This document shows positions 11,061 through 25,000 of a stretch of DNA of 64,000 bases, piece after piece. A program made the position numbers and the translations under genes. The notes below the pieces were generated by a model. The model made no database searches, had not been told where the DNA came from, and saw nothing but the letters and a program-made list of their open reading frames with translations. Each line of letters begins with the position of its first letter. The stretch's first letter is position 1. The DNA is from Hemibagrus wyckioides (Eukaryota > Chordata > Actinopteri > Siluriformes > Bagridae), in NCBI RefSeq assembly GCF_019097595.1, contig NC_080722.1, positions 16,899,630 through 16,963,629 on the forward strand, read 5' to 3'.

Positions 11061-11904
11061 TTCTTGGGGATTGTGTAATAGTTTTGTTTCGCCGTTACCA
11101 TGGTGTTGACAGCACCATCAAAAAAAACCCGACCAGATATACGTGCTGAGGAGGAAAGTGGGCGATTTATAATCTAATCAGTTTCGGTTTCTTCCATGTT
11201 TCGTCAAGAAAACAAAACATTAGTGGTGGTTACTTTTAGCGCGAGGCCTGTGCCGTCCGCAGGAAGCCGGAGCTAGCTTTTAGCTGCAGTGAACAGGCTG
11301 GTTGTAATAGGAGGAGGGCGGCGATTACAGCGCCAAGGTTTCACTTCTCCCACAACACTACCTGTGTGAACACACATATGTAAAAAAGAAAAATGCCAAT
11401 TAGCTGTTAATCAGCCACATAACGAATGAAACTGTGCCGTGCCTTCGGTCCGTTTTGAGGCCGTGACAGAACTAGCGCTAGTTCATAATCATGTGGATAA
11501 TGCTAGACTGCCCGGGTCCTGCTATATAGCTAAAGCCTGACAATTCACAGGTCGCACAAAAACATACGTTAAACACTAGATTCAAGAACGTCTCAAACTA
11601 CTGGCCTTTATTTTTGTTTGTTTGTTTGTTTGTAAACTACAACAGCGGGTTGTTTGTTTGAAGTTCAAGGTTTCGCAAATGTCGACATTCCTCCTTCGTT
11701 TCCTGCAAGTCACGTGGTGCCCCGGTAGCGTAGCAGAGTACACACTGTGTCTGCAACAGGGCTGTATCAAAGCACGTGCACATGTCCAGGTTTTCAACGT
11801 CAAAAAAAAACAACTGTACTGCCTAAAGCCCAGGGCAGAAACAAATTGTTTTTCTTTTTAGTGTAAATTATTTAACGCTATGAAAAGTAAATGTCGTATG
11901 TGCA

Positions 11905-12060
11905 TTTCAAAAATCAAATTTTATTGGTCACATAGACAATCATACACCGTATTACATGCACTGAAATGCTTTTTACAATTTTTGTAAACTTATAATTAAA
12001 AAAACAATCAAATAGAAAAGGTCAGGGGTTTAGAATATTAAAATAAAATAAGATACAATA
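11905..12060. repeat. Dispersed fish repeat fragment in usp42 intron 1
   Basis: The motif TCAAATTTTATTGGTCACAT followed by GCACTGAAATGC is a widely dispersed fish repeat. Only a fragment is present, followed by a short (AAAT)n run at about 12150-12173. Class uncertain. Confidence 0.5.
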
Positions 12061-12304
12061 GGATAAAATTGAAATAGCTGTGCAAAGTAGAGTAGCAAAT
12101 GAAATGCTGAATAGCAAATGAAATGAAAGTGGTATTGACCAGTGTAAAATAAATAAATAAATAAATAAATAAATAGACAAAATATTTTTCCAAAAATGCT
12201 ACATATGAAATCTGTTCAGTTAATGAAATGTGGTGGTATGAATATTGTATGTCTGTTATGAATACCTTTATAAATAATGTGCATCATTATGTGCATTTTA
12301 CAGA

Positions 12305-12325
12305 ATGAACGATGACTATAGTTGA
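12305..12325 (+). other. uORF overlapping the usp42 start codon
   Basis: An ATG seven bases before the main ATG opens a six-codon frame (MNDDYS, then TGA) that overlaps the first codons of usp42 in another frame. Both ATGs are in the same exon, just after the acceptor at 12303. Confidence 0.6.
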
Positions 12326-15300
12326 CAAAGCTTCAGAGAAATCTGACTTTGAGTCAGCGCAGTGCAAGCGCTCCAGCTCCCTGACTCTTGTCTCCTCTGG
12401 AGGCGTGGACGACGGTAGTTCCAGCTGGAGTGTTGACTCTTCTACGGCTGAGCTTTCCAGGACCATGGCTACCTGCGTGGCTCCCAGCCTCGAAGTTGCT
12501 GTGTATGGAGGCACCACAGCACTTCCAGCTGAGAGGCCAAATGAGCAAGGCAAGTACTACATGGTTGTACTACATTTTCCAAAGTTGTTCACTTATCTGT
12601 AGGCTAACTTTTTATAACACATGATTGGTCTGCTTCGTCCTGCAGTGGCCATGAGTTGCAGTGATGGCATCACTCTGCCCCAAAAGATCCTGTTTCCATC
12701 AGAACGTCTCAGCTTGAAATGGACCCAAGTCCATCGTATTGGAGCAGGTCTCCAGAACCTGGGCAACACATGTTTTCTGAATTCAGCTCTTCAGTGTCTC
12801 TCATACACTGCGCCGCTTGCCAACTACATGCTGTCCAGAGAGCATTCCAAAACATGTGGGTCATCACATATTTTACTGCATAAGTTTCGGATGTATTGGG
12901 CATCCTGCGTTTCTGATCCTTGCTGTATTTTCCCTTAAAGGTCATGAGCCCGGATTTTGCATGCTGTGTACCATGCAGAATCACATCATCCAGGTGTTTG
13001 CTAATTCGGGGAATGCCATCAAGCCCCTTGGTGTGTTGCATGAACTAAAACGTGAGTATACACTTCCTGTTAAATGAAAATAATATACTGTTTCGCTTTG
13101 GATGTAAGCATTTTAAATGTATTTGCTTTTGGCATGCTTTAGGGATTGCAAAGCATTTCCGTTGTGGGAATCAGGAGGATGCCCATGAGTTCTTGCGGTA
13201 CACAGTGGACGCTATGCAAAAGTCCTGCCTGCCTACCAATAAGTGAGTCTGCTTTAAAAATAATCAAATCAATGTGGTGCAAGATTTATTTTTAGTGCTT
13301 GTTCAGTTTTTTTATGTAATATGTCGATCATTTGGGCACCTAGTATTCTAACGACTACTTGTCTGCCCTGGCACCTGACATATTTAGAGAGGTGACATAA
13401 AGTAAATTGACATAATTATTAAAATATACAAAAAATGTAGATCCACTTAGTCTTTACCCTGTTTCTCTGTGTTAGTAGCTACACAGTAATCAAATCACTG
13501 CAGGAGGAAATTATGGTCACTCCAAAAAAAAAAAAAATGAGAAGGGAAATCTGTTAGGTGGAAGCTGTGTGTGTGTGTACATTATTGATTGTTGTATGTG
13601 TGTGCTATTTTAAATCTGGTTGAAGACACCTAACTGAATTAAAAACACTCATACCATCTGTCACTTGATGTTTACACACTTTCCATATCATCTCATGATG
13701 TGTGACATTTTCATTTTATCAGATTGGACAGGCAAACGCAGTCTACTACTCTGATCCATCAGATATTTGGAGGATATCTGAGGTCCAGAGGTGAGTTGGC
13801 AATTATGCACTTATAGATTTATCTTCTCCCCTTTTCACGTGATGGAGACAAGTGCTAGATTTGAAAAATTGTCATATGGATTCTTATTAGTATCACTGTT
13901 TGTAAATGCGGTAACGCTATGAACTGTATTGACACTGAGTGACTAACTGAATTATGTTTCCACAGTGAAGTGTATGAACTGCAAAGCAGTATCAGACACA
14001 TTTGATCCTTATTTGGATATTGCACTGGAAATCAAGGTAATATTTGCTGTGGAAAAAAACACTGGTACTCTTATCGAATGTTTACTGCTACTGTAACAGC
14101 AGTGTACTGTATAGACCATATTTCAAGACAGACGTTTGTCATTACTTGATCAATACAGGCCCCATATAGCATACAGGACTGTAGCTAACACTCAGTTAGA
14201 TTAAAGTTATGTTTCCTTGTGCTGTTTTACAGAATGCCTCAACTATTACCAAGGCTCTTGAGCAGTTTGTTAAGGCTGAACAGCTGGATTGGGAGAACGC
14301 CTACAAGTGCAGCACGTAAGTGTCACGAGGCATATCTGATTATATTAACTCTGACTGTAATATGTACACAAACTTTATATTGCAAATAATAGTTAATGCT
14401 GAATATATTGTAGACTATCAGTCTTATTCATTCTTTTCTTATTGCAGTTGTAAGGAAATGGTTCAAGCCTCAAAAAGATTAAGCATTCACCGCAACTCCA
14501 ATGTGCTCACCATCTCTCTGAAGCGCTTTGCCAACTTCAATGGAGGCAAAATCTCCAAGGTCGGTATTTCCTGTAAATGTTTTAATGGGCTAGGCAAATT
14601 GTTTATTTTAACAGATTATTGTATAGTGAGCAAAAAAACCCCCAAAAACCTCTTGCTGTAATACCCTGTATATCTTTCTTTACACAGGATGTGAAATACT
14701 CGGAGTATCTCGACTTGAGGCCCTACATGTCCCAGTCTCACGGAGAGCCGCAGATTTACGGGCTGTATGCTGTGCTGGTGCATTCAGGCTTCAGCTGCTA
14801 TGCCGGACACTACTACTGCTACGTAAAGGTGAGACCTACTGCACACATTCAGCTCTCAAGCTTTAATCAAACCTTAACAAGAGCTTTGTGATGGTGCTGA
14901 TGGATGGACTAATGTGGAAATGTGTGGTGCTTTGTTTCAGGCAAGTAATGGCCAGTGGTATCAGATGAATGATTCATCAGTGACTCCCACTGATATACGA
15001 TCTGTGCTGAACCAGCAAGCGTACCTGCTGTTCTACATCAAGCAAGGGTATGTTAGAGTTATTAATGCTTGAATAGAATTTTCTTGACATACATTTTTAA
15101 TTGGGATGTATCCTGTTTTTGCTAACATTTTCTGCTCTGATTTACTTTTAGGTCTACAGATCTGAAAAATGGAGATTTTAACCAGGGTTTTACTCCAGGC
15201 CACTCATCTCCCCGGCCAGTTGTAACAGCTAAGCTAAATGGGCATTCTTATACCTCCTCAACCATAATCGGTCCACAGCTCCCTCCTCATATGTCAAAGG

Positions 15301-17933
15301 TACAGCCAAAGCATGAATAAAGATCTTTTTATTAAAAGGAAAGCTCCACCTTAGGTAACACTTTTACTTATTTTACAGAATAACTCGTATGTCAATGGCA
15401 ACGGCTCCTCAAAAGAGTACAACAGTGGCTCAAAGCCCAGCAGCAGTGACATCAGCAGCGTGAGCAAAGCCACCTCCAATGTGTCTTACTCTTCCACCTC
15501 ATCTTCCGCTTCTCATCAGACTGTCCAGCCCACAGCCATCCCTGAACCTCAGAAGAGGCTCAAGATGAGCTTTATTGTCAGGGGTGGAAAGGTGGTACGG
15601 TGCAACCGGACCCCATCAACCCCATCCAGCAGTTCTTCATCATCAGCCAGCTATTCTCACCCACAGTCTTCATCCTCTACCTCAAAATTCCAGCGCTCCA
15701 AGCAGGTTAATGGCACATCCTCGTATCGCAGTGCAACTTTCCTGGTCCCCTATGATGAGGAATCATCTGAGGAGTCTGACCAGGAAAGCAGAGTCTTGGA
15801 CAACGGTACTGCTAAGCCTTCTGCCGTTGCCAAGGCAGCCAGTGGGAACGGTGGCATGCACAGCCCCCTCTCTCATAGTTCAAGCTCGCACTTGCCTGAG
15901 ACAAACGGATCTAACAGCTTCTCCGATTCTCACGTGGGCACAAATGGGTCAGGACATGGTCCCCTGAATGGCCATCACAAAGTCAATGGCTTCAAACATT
16001 CTGACAAGGTATGAAACATCTCTAAGTCTGCTTCTCAGAGATATTTTACACTTTTAATGAAAACAAGCTTTATAGTGATATAAGTACTTTATTAACTTAA
16101 AACACTACATTTGCTAAATGCTGTAAATGACTATTAACATCTTTTGCATGGTGATTTTTTTTTTAAGGCATCAGACAGTCCAGCCTCTGAATCTTCCATA
16201 AGTGACACTAACAGTTTAGACTCCCAGAGTGTGTCAAGGTAAGCAACGGATCCTTATCACACAAGCTCTTTATCTTGATTCAGTCTGGTGCATGCTACAT
16301 TATGAAAAAGATACGTAAAAAAAAAGAAATAACAATTACTATTTATATTCTCTCTGTTTAGCTCTAAGTCAGAGGGCCTGCTCTCCCCATCAGACTCCAC
16401 GGAAAGAGCTAAACCACTCACTGACCCTCTCACTCAGCATGTCTCACACCCTGCACCCACACCAGGCACAGACACCCAGGTGCTGGCTAAGCCAGTAGAA
16501 GTGACGCCTAGCACACAGGCCACTTTAATAGAGGCATCAAGTCAAATGAAGGCCACAACAGAGTCCACTCTAAGCAATCACAGTCTCACCCATCAGGCGA
16601 GTGATGAACTTACATCACCAAACACAATGGAGACAGAGACTGTCAAGGACGCAATTAGCAAGGAGGATGTAGAAATGTGTCAGTCAGGCAAACCCAGCTC
16701 TCGTGAAGGAAAAAGACTGTCCGAGCACCAAGAACATGATAGAGATTCAAACCAGCCACATGTTTCTACTGCCACAAAGGACCGGGACAGAGACAAAGAG
16801 TGTCATCGAAACTACAGAGAGCTCAAGGACAGGAGCAGAGAACGTCATGGACATGGCCATCGGCCAGAGAGAGAGTATTATCCACATAGGGAGCGCTCCC
16901 GCAGTCGTCATAGAGATAAAGAGGCAGCTCGGTCCTGGGACAAATATTCCTACCACCGCCGAGACCGCCCCTACAAAAGAGCCAGAGAGGAGTGGTCACG
17001 GGACTGGGAGCGGGACAGGAGATACCAGACTTCACACTGCTCTTCAAGCCACTATTACAGAGAACCAGGCTGGCGTCGTGCACGCGAAGACAGTCGTGAT
17101 AGGTTGCACTACAATGGAGAGCAGAGCAGCAATAGAGCAAAGCCCTCGTCTCCACGTTCCAGTAGTTCATTGCCCCGGCACGGGACCACAAAATGCAGCT
17201 TGTCAGGTGAAGACAGCACATCTGAAGAGTGCAGGGCTAAGAAAGTAAAAAAATCAAAGAAGAAAAATAAAGACAGGCACCGGTAAGTAAACGTTTATTA
17301 GTTTCTGTTGTCTATGATCTGCAACACTGTCCTTATTGTATATACTTTTCCAAGCCCAAAAGTAGTTTTAAATTTCTGTAACTAATATCTCTTACATTTT
17401 GTAGGAGTTCAGAAAGGGATGTGTCTGACAAGAACCAGGACAGCAGCTCCTGCCGACACAAAAAAAAGAAAAAGAAGAAGAGGAGGCATGAGTCGGAGGA
17501 CAGATCTCACAGAGAGAGGCAGTCCACCCTCACTTTAGACAAGCATGATTGGAAAGGCAGGAATGGCGAGGAGAGGAGGAACCGTAAGTGCCACCGCAGC
17601 TCTGACCAAGATGGTTCTCCTCACCGCAGCAAGCTTTCCTGCACGGAGGATCATCGCCAGCTCAATGGTCACTCAGGTACGCAACATGACATTATGTTTT
17701 TAAAAGGCTTTGATGCAGAATTCTGCTCCAGACTGAACTTCTCTTGTCCGTGTGCTGCAGGTAATGGCGTTAACCATTACAAAGGATATGTCCAAGGATT
17801 CTATCATAAAGAACTGGGTGCACAGATCAAATATGGAGACCTGAAGCATACTTCCTCTAACAACAGCGGGAAGATATTGCTATGCGCAGGAGACACTGGA
17901 GAGACAGGCCCTGTGCCATGCAGATGTAAGTGA
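12312..17933 (+). CDS. usp42: usp42, ubiquitin-specific protease 42
   Basis: Cysteine deubiquitinase of the USP family, nuclear and linked to chromatin and p53 control in mammals (family knowledge). Coding exons: 12312-12549, 12646-12855, 12941-13051, 13143-13242, 13723-13790, 13966-14036, 14233-14315, 14448-14559, 14688-14828, 14941-15047, 15152-15299, 15379-16008, 16168-16238, 16362-17282, 17405-17676, 17761-end; about 1,150 aa against about 1,320 in human. Start MTIVDKASE equals the human start. Catalytic Cys about 122 (NLGNTCFLN), His about 372 ([11 protein letters not shown]), Asp in WYQMNDSS; zinc-finger cysteines in KCMNC and KCSTC. The tail is Ser-rich, then RS/RE- and Lys-rich with [15 protein letters not shown] signals, as in USP42. 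The first coding intron starts with GC (GCAAGT). The stop is either TGA at 17931-17933 (unspliced) or a TGA formed across a 17925/18026 splice. Synteny rules out usp36. Confidence 0.95.
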
Positions 17934-19250
17934 ATGCTATTTATTGGAAATGTGAGAAACTTTTCTTGAGATACCTACTCTCATTACAAGGCAACCAAAT
18001 AAAAACAGCTCTGTCTTTTTCACAGGAAAAGGTGAATTCTAGAGACCTGCCTCAGACCTAGGGTGAGATATTGATGGTAGTGAAAGTCTTTTGGATGTTG
18101 AATGGGGGGCAAATAAAACAAGATGTACTTTAGTTTTAATATAGTTATTATACTTATGGTTTTCTTTTCTCTCCCCCCCCCCAGATCTCTGAGGATAATG
18201 GAAAACTCTACACTTTCTAAATATTGTAAAGGTGCTTTATTCAATGAAGACATACTGTATTTTTTTGCAACAAAAATGCTTTAAATTTTTTTTAGGGTTA
18301 AGGATTTTTTTACCATGCTGTACAGCTGAACTTTAAAGAAATTCGATGAAAAATGTAAAAAACAACAAAAAAAAAAAACACAAATTAATATATACACTTA
18401 AACCGGAAGAAGAAGCCTGGAGCTTTAACATCAAAATTGCTGCTCAGACATAGACTCAGGACTTTCTCACTTGTGAAGACAACACACATTCTCCCTTTAA
18501 GGACACGTACCTGGGAATGATGAAAAAAAGTGAACTAAAATGCTGCATAAAAGTGAAAAGACTGTCTCCCGGCTGCGAGCTATGATGTCACCATTTCCAC
18601 CATTCTGTTAAAAATCTCAACGGAACTGATTTTAGTGCTTTGTGTGCACTTACAACCACAGTTAACCTGGACACACTTGACATTTTCTGCCTACTTTCCC
18701 CATTTTTGTAATTTCTTTTTAAAACCCACGATCGTCAATCTCCGGGATCCATCTAACGGCATTATTCCGACTTTTCCCAATTTTCTTCACATAGGAAAAA
18801 TTGTACATTGCATTATATCACGTATGGATGTGGATTATTTTGTGTAGGTTTTAATCTTTTGGTGTTAAAAATACTGTGAATTTAAGTTAAAACTGTACTA
18901 TCAGTTATTTGTTTGCAATCCTGTATCAGGAGATCAGTATAAACACTTCTTTTAGAACAACCACTCAGCATAATGTAGGCCATGTTTTAAAATACCCCCC
19001 CCACACACACACACTTTTGACAAAAATAAGTAAAAACGGTTATATTCAAATCCTACATTTTACTGTAGCATGTTGAAAAATTCTATGTTGTACATTCTGT
19101 ATTAATTAAGAGGGAATAGGCCTTAATGTCTACAATTGTAATATTTTCTCAGTATGTTTACAGATTTTTTTGGGGGGATGAATGGATATGTATGTGATGA
19201 TGGGTTGAGTGTTTGGCTTTGTACAGGGTGAGGTCTATTCTTGCCTTTTG

Positions 19251-19256
19251 AATAAA
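19251..19256 (+). terminator. Poly(A) signal of usp42
   Basis: AATAAA followed by an A-rich run and a downstream T-rich stretch. The intervening 17934-19250 has no coding content and reads as a 3' UTR of about 1.2-1.3 kb, with a possible last intron 17926-18025. Confidence 0.7.
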
Positions 19257-19936
19257 AAAAAAAATTAAAAAAGCTCTTGTGAACGTTTCTTTAATTTTCC
19301 ATTTTATTTATTACTTACTGAATCGGAGTTTTCACAGTAGACATGTTCACATTTTTGAAGTTTTCCTGATCCTCCCCACTGATCTTTCACCTTACTTCAT
19401 CGACCATAAACATTTACCATTATGGGTTTTAAAAGACTAGTTTACGATCATGAAAGTACTCGTAATTCATACCCATTTATTAAAATCCTTTGACCTTTAC
19501 TATAGGTCACTCCATGGCTTCACAGAAAGGCAGACAACTATTAATATAACATTTTCTTTTATTCCAGTTATGCTATGGGGAATCTGACCTGTAATTTAGT
19601 GGGGATGTTAGAGTTAACTGGTCCTGGGGAGTAAAATAAATAGTTCATTAGAATAATATCCTGTAACCAAAGACTGAGTTTCACTAAAACATTTAAGGTA
19701 TCACAGACACAACAGAAACATCCTTCATTTGCTTATATGATTTAAAAAAGTTTTAACAAACAATAAAGTATAGAAGTATGGAAAAAGTCACAATCAGTCC
19801 TGCTGATTTTGATCACATTATCATAAAAATAATTTTAAATAATAGATTAATTAAAAAAAAATACTGAAAGGCCCCTTTGTTTAAGGGAAGTTGCAGAATT
19901 TTGGGCCCTACAATTATTTTATTTATTCTCGATAAG

Positions 19937-19971
<35 letters not shown>

Positions 19972-20138
19972 GTGAGAATGAGAGGCCAATTTTACAATAG
20001 ACTGTAATATTAGTACGAACGTGTGGTCATTACTGCAGTTGATCAGTAGAGGGCAATGTGGTACTGTGTCCATTTTCTGCCAACACTGCAGCTTTTCTGC
20101 AGATCACCACGTTAAAATATGCATCAACCATGAAGTGT
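19257..20138. other. Intergenic gap between convergent usp42 and cyth3
   Basis: About 0.9 kb of AT-rich sequence between the two convergent 3' ends. It holds a (TAA)n microsatellite at 19937-19971 and no gene or transposon I can recognise. Confidence 0.6.
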
Positions 20139-20144
20139 TTTATT
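20139..20144 (-). terminator. Candidate poly(A) signal of cyth3
   Basis: TTTATT on the + strand (AATAAA on the - strand) lies 157 bases beyond the cyth3 stop. It is the first canonical signal downstream. Confidence 0.5.
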
Positions 20145-20300
20145 GCTGCGAGTCTTTGATGCTCTGAGTGGAGGGAGGTCTCTGTGTCCTGCAGCTAACC
20201 TCCTTCAGGTTCCGGAGTGATTTAATACGCTCCCCTGTAGCTGAGCAGACAATAGACTCTCTATTAGAGATCAGCAACTCCTGCAAAGGTCATCCTGCTG

Positions 20301-22023
20301 TCACTTCTTAGTGGCGACTCGCCGCTTTCTGCTCGCCAGCATCTCGTAGAAAGGGTCCCTGCTGATGCTGGCCCTGTAAACCATAAGAGGGACTAATGAA
20401 TATAGAAAGTCCTGGTTATACAGCTTAGGAAATACAATGCAGAGCTTTAGGACTGGGTAATGTTTTATTCACTGCCGACATGAGACCTTGTCCTTACTGG
20501 GAGTGAAGGGTTAAAGAGGGAAATTGGCTAAGGGTTCCCAGCAGTGCCACAGGACATGCTGATACAGCGTTTGCTGCACAAACAAACTATGGGTACACTG
20601 GACCAGTCACACACCACTGTAAAAACTGAGGCATGGGACCCTAAAACTCAGAGGCAGATTTAAATCTGCTGCATCTATAAAACTGTAACATGTATTTTGT
20701 CCACTATTGCTAAAGGACAACTATTCTTCAAAACATTTAGCAGAAATACTTAATGTGACAAAGGATGTGTTTTAGTTCCCACAGGAAAAGAGGGACCGAA
20801 CTGGGAAAATCTGTGTAGCTTAGCTTAGCTTAACTCTCTGCAGTAGTCAGTGCTGTTTTATCCACCGGAAAATCCCAGAGCTCTGGTCCGTCATGCGCCA
20901 TTACTCCTATCAGGTCCCAGGCTGTGGGTTAGTCATAGTGTACACCAGTACCTCTGGCACTGAGCTGTGGTCTTCCCCTAGCATTAACATTACTTGGATG
21001 AGAAAGTTACAAGAAAAAACGTGTTAGAGGATGTGATGAGCTCTACCTGATGGATTTGATCCACTCCTCTTTCTCCTCAGGAGTAGGGGCTGATATTCTG
21101 TACACCACATGGTTCCCCTCTACAACCCTGCCGTCTGCCTCTGTTTTACACGCTTTGATTACCTGGCCTTTATGACTTGGGTTGTAGAGCTCAAAGCAGT
21201 TCTAAATGATGACAGAATCGAAGTGTTATATTTGATAATGTCATTCTGAAACCATTTTTCTTTATGACAGGATCGCTAATAGCAATGCTTACTGGTTTTC
21301 TTGGCTCTTCCACCTCTCTTATGCTGAGGTTCTCCAGTGGAATGATCCCGCGAGGCTCTTTATCCTGGAAATACAGAAATTTAAGGGTTTATACTGCAGC
21401 ATGTTTATGAGGGAGAGAGATTAAAATGGTGAAGAAACTGCACGAAGCTGCTATTGTTTGCTTGGGAGCTAAATCTGGCTCACGACGCTGGAAGGAAATT
21501 TCCTGTCACTCAGGAGAACTCACAGCAGGGGGGTGATTGTTTTAGGATTGCCAGCTCATCTCTCCTATGTTACTGGGGCTTTAAACTTGTTTTATTGTGC
21601 ACTCTCATGTGGTACAGCTGTACTAGATTAGCTGTGAAGGGCACCAAGTCAAGGGAAGTTTATTTGTACAGAACATTTCATACATAGGAGTCATTTAGGG
21701 GGGGTGCATAAATAAATCATTGATTTAAATCAGGATCAATTAAAATAATAGATTTACTTAGCACCATGAATTTGACCATTAAAAATAAGATATTTTGTAT
21801 TTTAAAAAATTTTAATCGTTGACATTTTGACTTTTTTGTGCATTATTTTTCAAATGAATAATACACATTGTGAAGGATGCCAGGTCCAAACTACCGGAAT
21901 CATAAAAATACTTCCTCATCCCTCAAATGTAAAATATAAGAAATGCCATATCACAGGTATACTGAGGTCCTAAGCTCCAAACCAAGAAGCACTTTTCTCC
22001 CATATCCCCCCATATATATATCC

Positions 22024-22079
<56 letters not shown>

Positions 22080-25000
22080 AAAAAAATAAGAGACCACTGC
22101 AAAATAGTTTGATGAACAGTTTTGTTTCATTTTTGCTGACAATATTTCTCCTAAATTCAAAATATAACTATAGTTATTTAGAGTGTATATTTAAAGGAAA
22201 TGACAACACATCAGAATAACCCAAGATCATGCAGTATTTACAGAGCTTTAAAAACTCAAATAAAATAACATGCAAATAATTTGTAAACAAATTGTGTTAA
22301 TGCTTTGGCTAAATAACATTAAGAAATCAGTATTTGGAGGAATAACCCCGATTTGCATGTGTTTTGGCTCCATGCTCTCCACCAGTTTTTCACATTGCTG
22401 TTGGGGAACTTTATACCAAAAAGCAAACAGCTCAGCTTTACATGATGGTTTGTGACCATCCATCTTCCTCTTGATGACATTCCAGAGGTTTTCAATAGGG
22501 TTCAAATCTGGCAGTGGTCTCTTATCTTTTTCCAGAGCTGTATATATCACGATTTACTTACCGTTGTATATTCAAAGTAATACAAGCAGTTATCAGTGAG
22601 AATGAACCATCTCCTTTTCCATGTCTTCACTCTTCCTCCTGTGAGACAAAGGGACAAAGCAACAGTGACGTCAGTGATAACGTGCTCAAAACGCTTACCA
22701 AAATATATCAGTCCCACAGAACTGACACGTGAGGTAAACTTTTACTTATTAATTTGATATACAGTAGTAATTGTGGCTTTACAGTAATCCATAATTAGCC
22801 GTTAAGTGCAAATGAGAACTCTGAATGATAACGTTTATTTTCTTTTGAAAAAAAAAGATTTAACATTAAATATGTTTTTTATTTGGCACTGAAAAATACT
22901 GCTCAAACATACCAGAAAATACAGACCGAGGTTTAACGTATCGCTCAATATCTTAAAATCACACACTCAGTATCTTTAATTCCAAGACTTCAGATTGTTA
23001 ACAGATTGAAAAAATAATCTGTAATCCCACTTTATTAGTCATTTTCACCCTCACTATTTCCAAAAATTCCTCACCTCATGTCATTATTGGATAGAATAGG
23101 TCGGGTCACACATTAAGAAATACGAGACAAAAACAAAGCCACATGTTCTACATATAATATAGGGCACCCTAAATAGCCATGCTGCAAATCTTTTATAACA
23201 GGCTGCTTATTCTGAAGCGTTCTGTACAGATTACTAATCTGATACAATGAATATGATGTGATCCTAAATAAAGTATGTTGAATATAAAATATGTTAGAAA
23301 AGGTAAAAGAGGCTGCCTCTTACGAAGCACAGTGGAAACAGTCAGTGAGACTGAGTCAGTAGCTCAAGAAAAACTGCACTAGTGTGTAATTTAACTGTGG
23401 AATGAAAAGCAGGATTTGGTTTCACTGGAGCACTTAATATGAGTGGAGAGGAAAAGAGGAAGAGGGAAGCAAATAGATGTCCTCCGAGAGAATTCAGCAG
23501 CTGCAGGCAAGCCCGTGCCTCTCTCAGCTGAAGCAGTGTGTTGTTCCCCGGAGGGGATCACATTTACAAAAAAGTCTTCCAAATTCTTGTGCCTATTTGG
23601 GCTTTATTTTTGCTTTGTTCCATTTATCATATTACATTTCGATAAGTGTGAAAAGATATGATTAGAAGGGGATAGTAATGTGACTTGCCTAGCTTAAGCA
23701 GCCACCCTTCTCTGTCTGGATTGAAGAACGTGTGCGTCAGATCATTTCCGTCATCTTCAGGGATTTTGAAGGGCTCGTTTTTAATGCTTTCATATAAATT
23801 CTGCATGCAAATAAAACATATAGAAATGCTGAATACATGTTGATTAAGACCATGTTTGATCATTGTTTCTCAACGAAGGCTCACCTTGAGCAGCTCCTCG
23901 GGTAGATCACCACCTTCATTGATCCCGCGGTTCATAGAGATGAATCTCTCCACACTGGGCTTGTCCCTGACATTGGGGTTATGCAGGCTGGTGTTGAGCA
24001 TAATGATGGAGAACGACAGGACGTAGCACGTGTCTGCGAAGACACCATATTTAATAAAGAGCTCTCTGGAAAACCAGTGCACCAGAGAATTTTCTAGAGA
24101 TCTTTGAGCTTTGCATAGTATTGAACATCATCCAAACCCAAACTCTAGGATGAATTTAGACAACATATACTGCGTACCTCTCTCCAGTGAATGAAGAGTA
24201 AACTTATTTTAAAAGAAGCCTGTTTGGACAAAAAACTTCTGATGGATTGGCACAGGGCAGGCTACATTTCTAAATAAATGATGGGTCTTCCTGGCATGTT
24301 GGCCTTTTTCTCTTGCCAAAACATTGCATTTTGTAGTGCTTCACACTGTTTCTAAGCCAACATCAGCACTGTTTATCCCAAAGGGCTCTTTTCCCAAAGC
24401 ATCCACACTCATTAGAGATTCCTCTAATTTATTCCTATAGAGGAGGGAATGTAACTAGTGCTTGTGTACAATGCTAAATTATTCAGGTCACGTGTGAGAG
24501 GACTGTAAGGAGAAAGGACTTTGATCACAGGTATTATCAAGATTTGTTTAGATTGTTTAAAGCCTGGAGAATCCTTTTCAAGTTTTGTCACTATTAGGAT
24601 TTTCACCTGAGGACTGGAAGACGCCTGGGTTGCACTGGCAATATCGCGATGCAAAAGCTTCCATCATCCTGTCAATCTTCTGAGCCTCACCAGGGAGTCT
24701 GAAGCTCCACAGAAACTGCCTGTCAGAGAGAGGAAATAAGACAGCAGTTGATCACAGCTGAAATATTTGGGTTTTTTTTTTCTGGAAATAAATGATATAA
24801 GAATGTGACTAAAATAACAAGTCATATATTTTCTGTTATGGGCAGCACGGTGGCTTAGTGGTTAGCACTGTTGCCTCATCCTGGGTCCGAATCCCAGGTT
24901 CAAACAGGCAGGGGCCTTTCTGTGTGGAGTTTGCATGTTCTCCCCGTGCCTGAGTGGGTTTACTCCGGGTACTCCGGTTTCCTCCCACAGTCCAAAAACA

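Noticed and set aside
15575..17248. Long alternative + strand frames (130 and 181 codons) inside usp42
   Set aside because: Shadows of the low-complexity Ser/Arg-rich usp42 exons in another frame; no independent start context or homology.
23391..23665. Overlapping 60-70-codon frames on both strands in a cyth3 intron
   Set aside because: Exon phases already join 23689 to 22638 without extra coding sequence; no recognisable domain.
24840..24920. tRNA-like segment at the head of the SINE
   Set aside because: A diverged tRNA-derived promoter head of a retroposon, not a functional tRNA gene; no complete cloverleaf was found.
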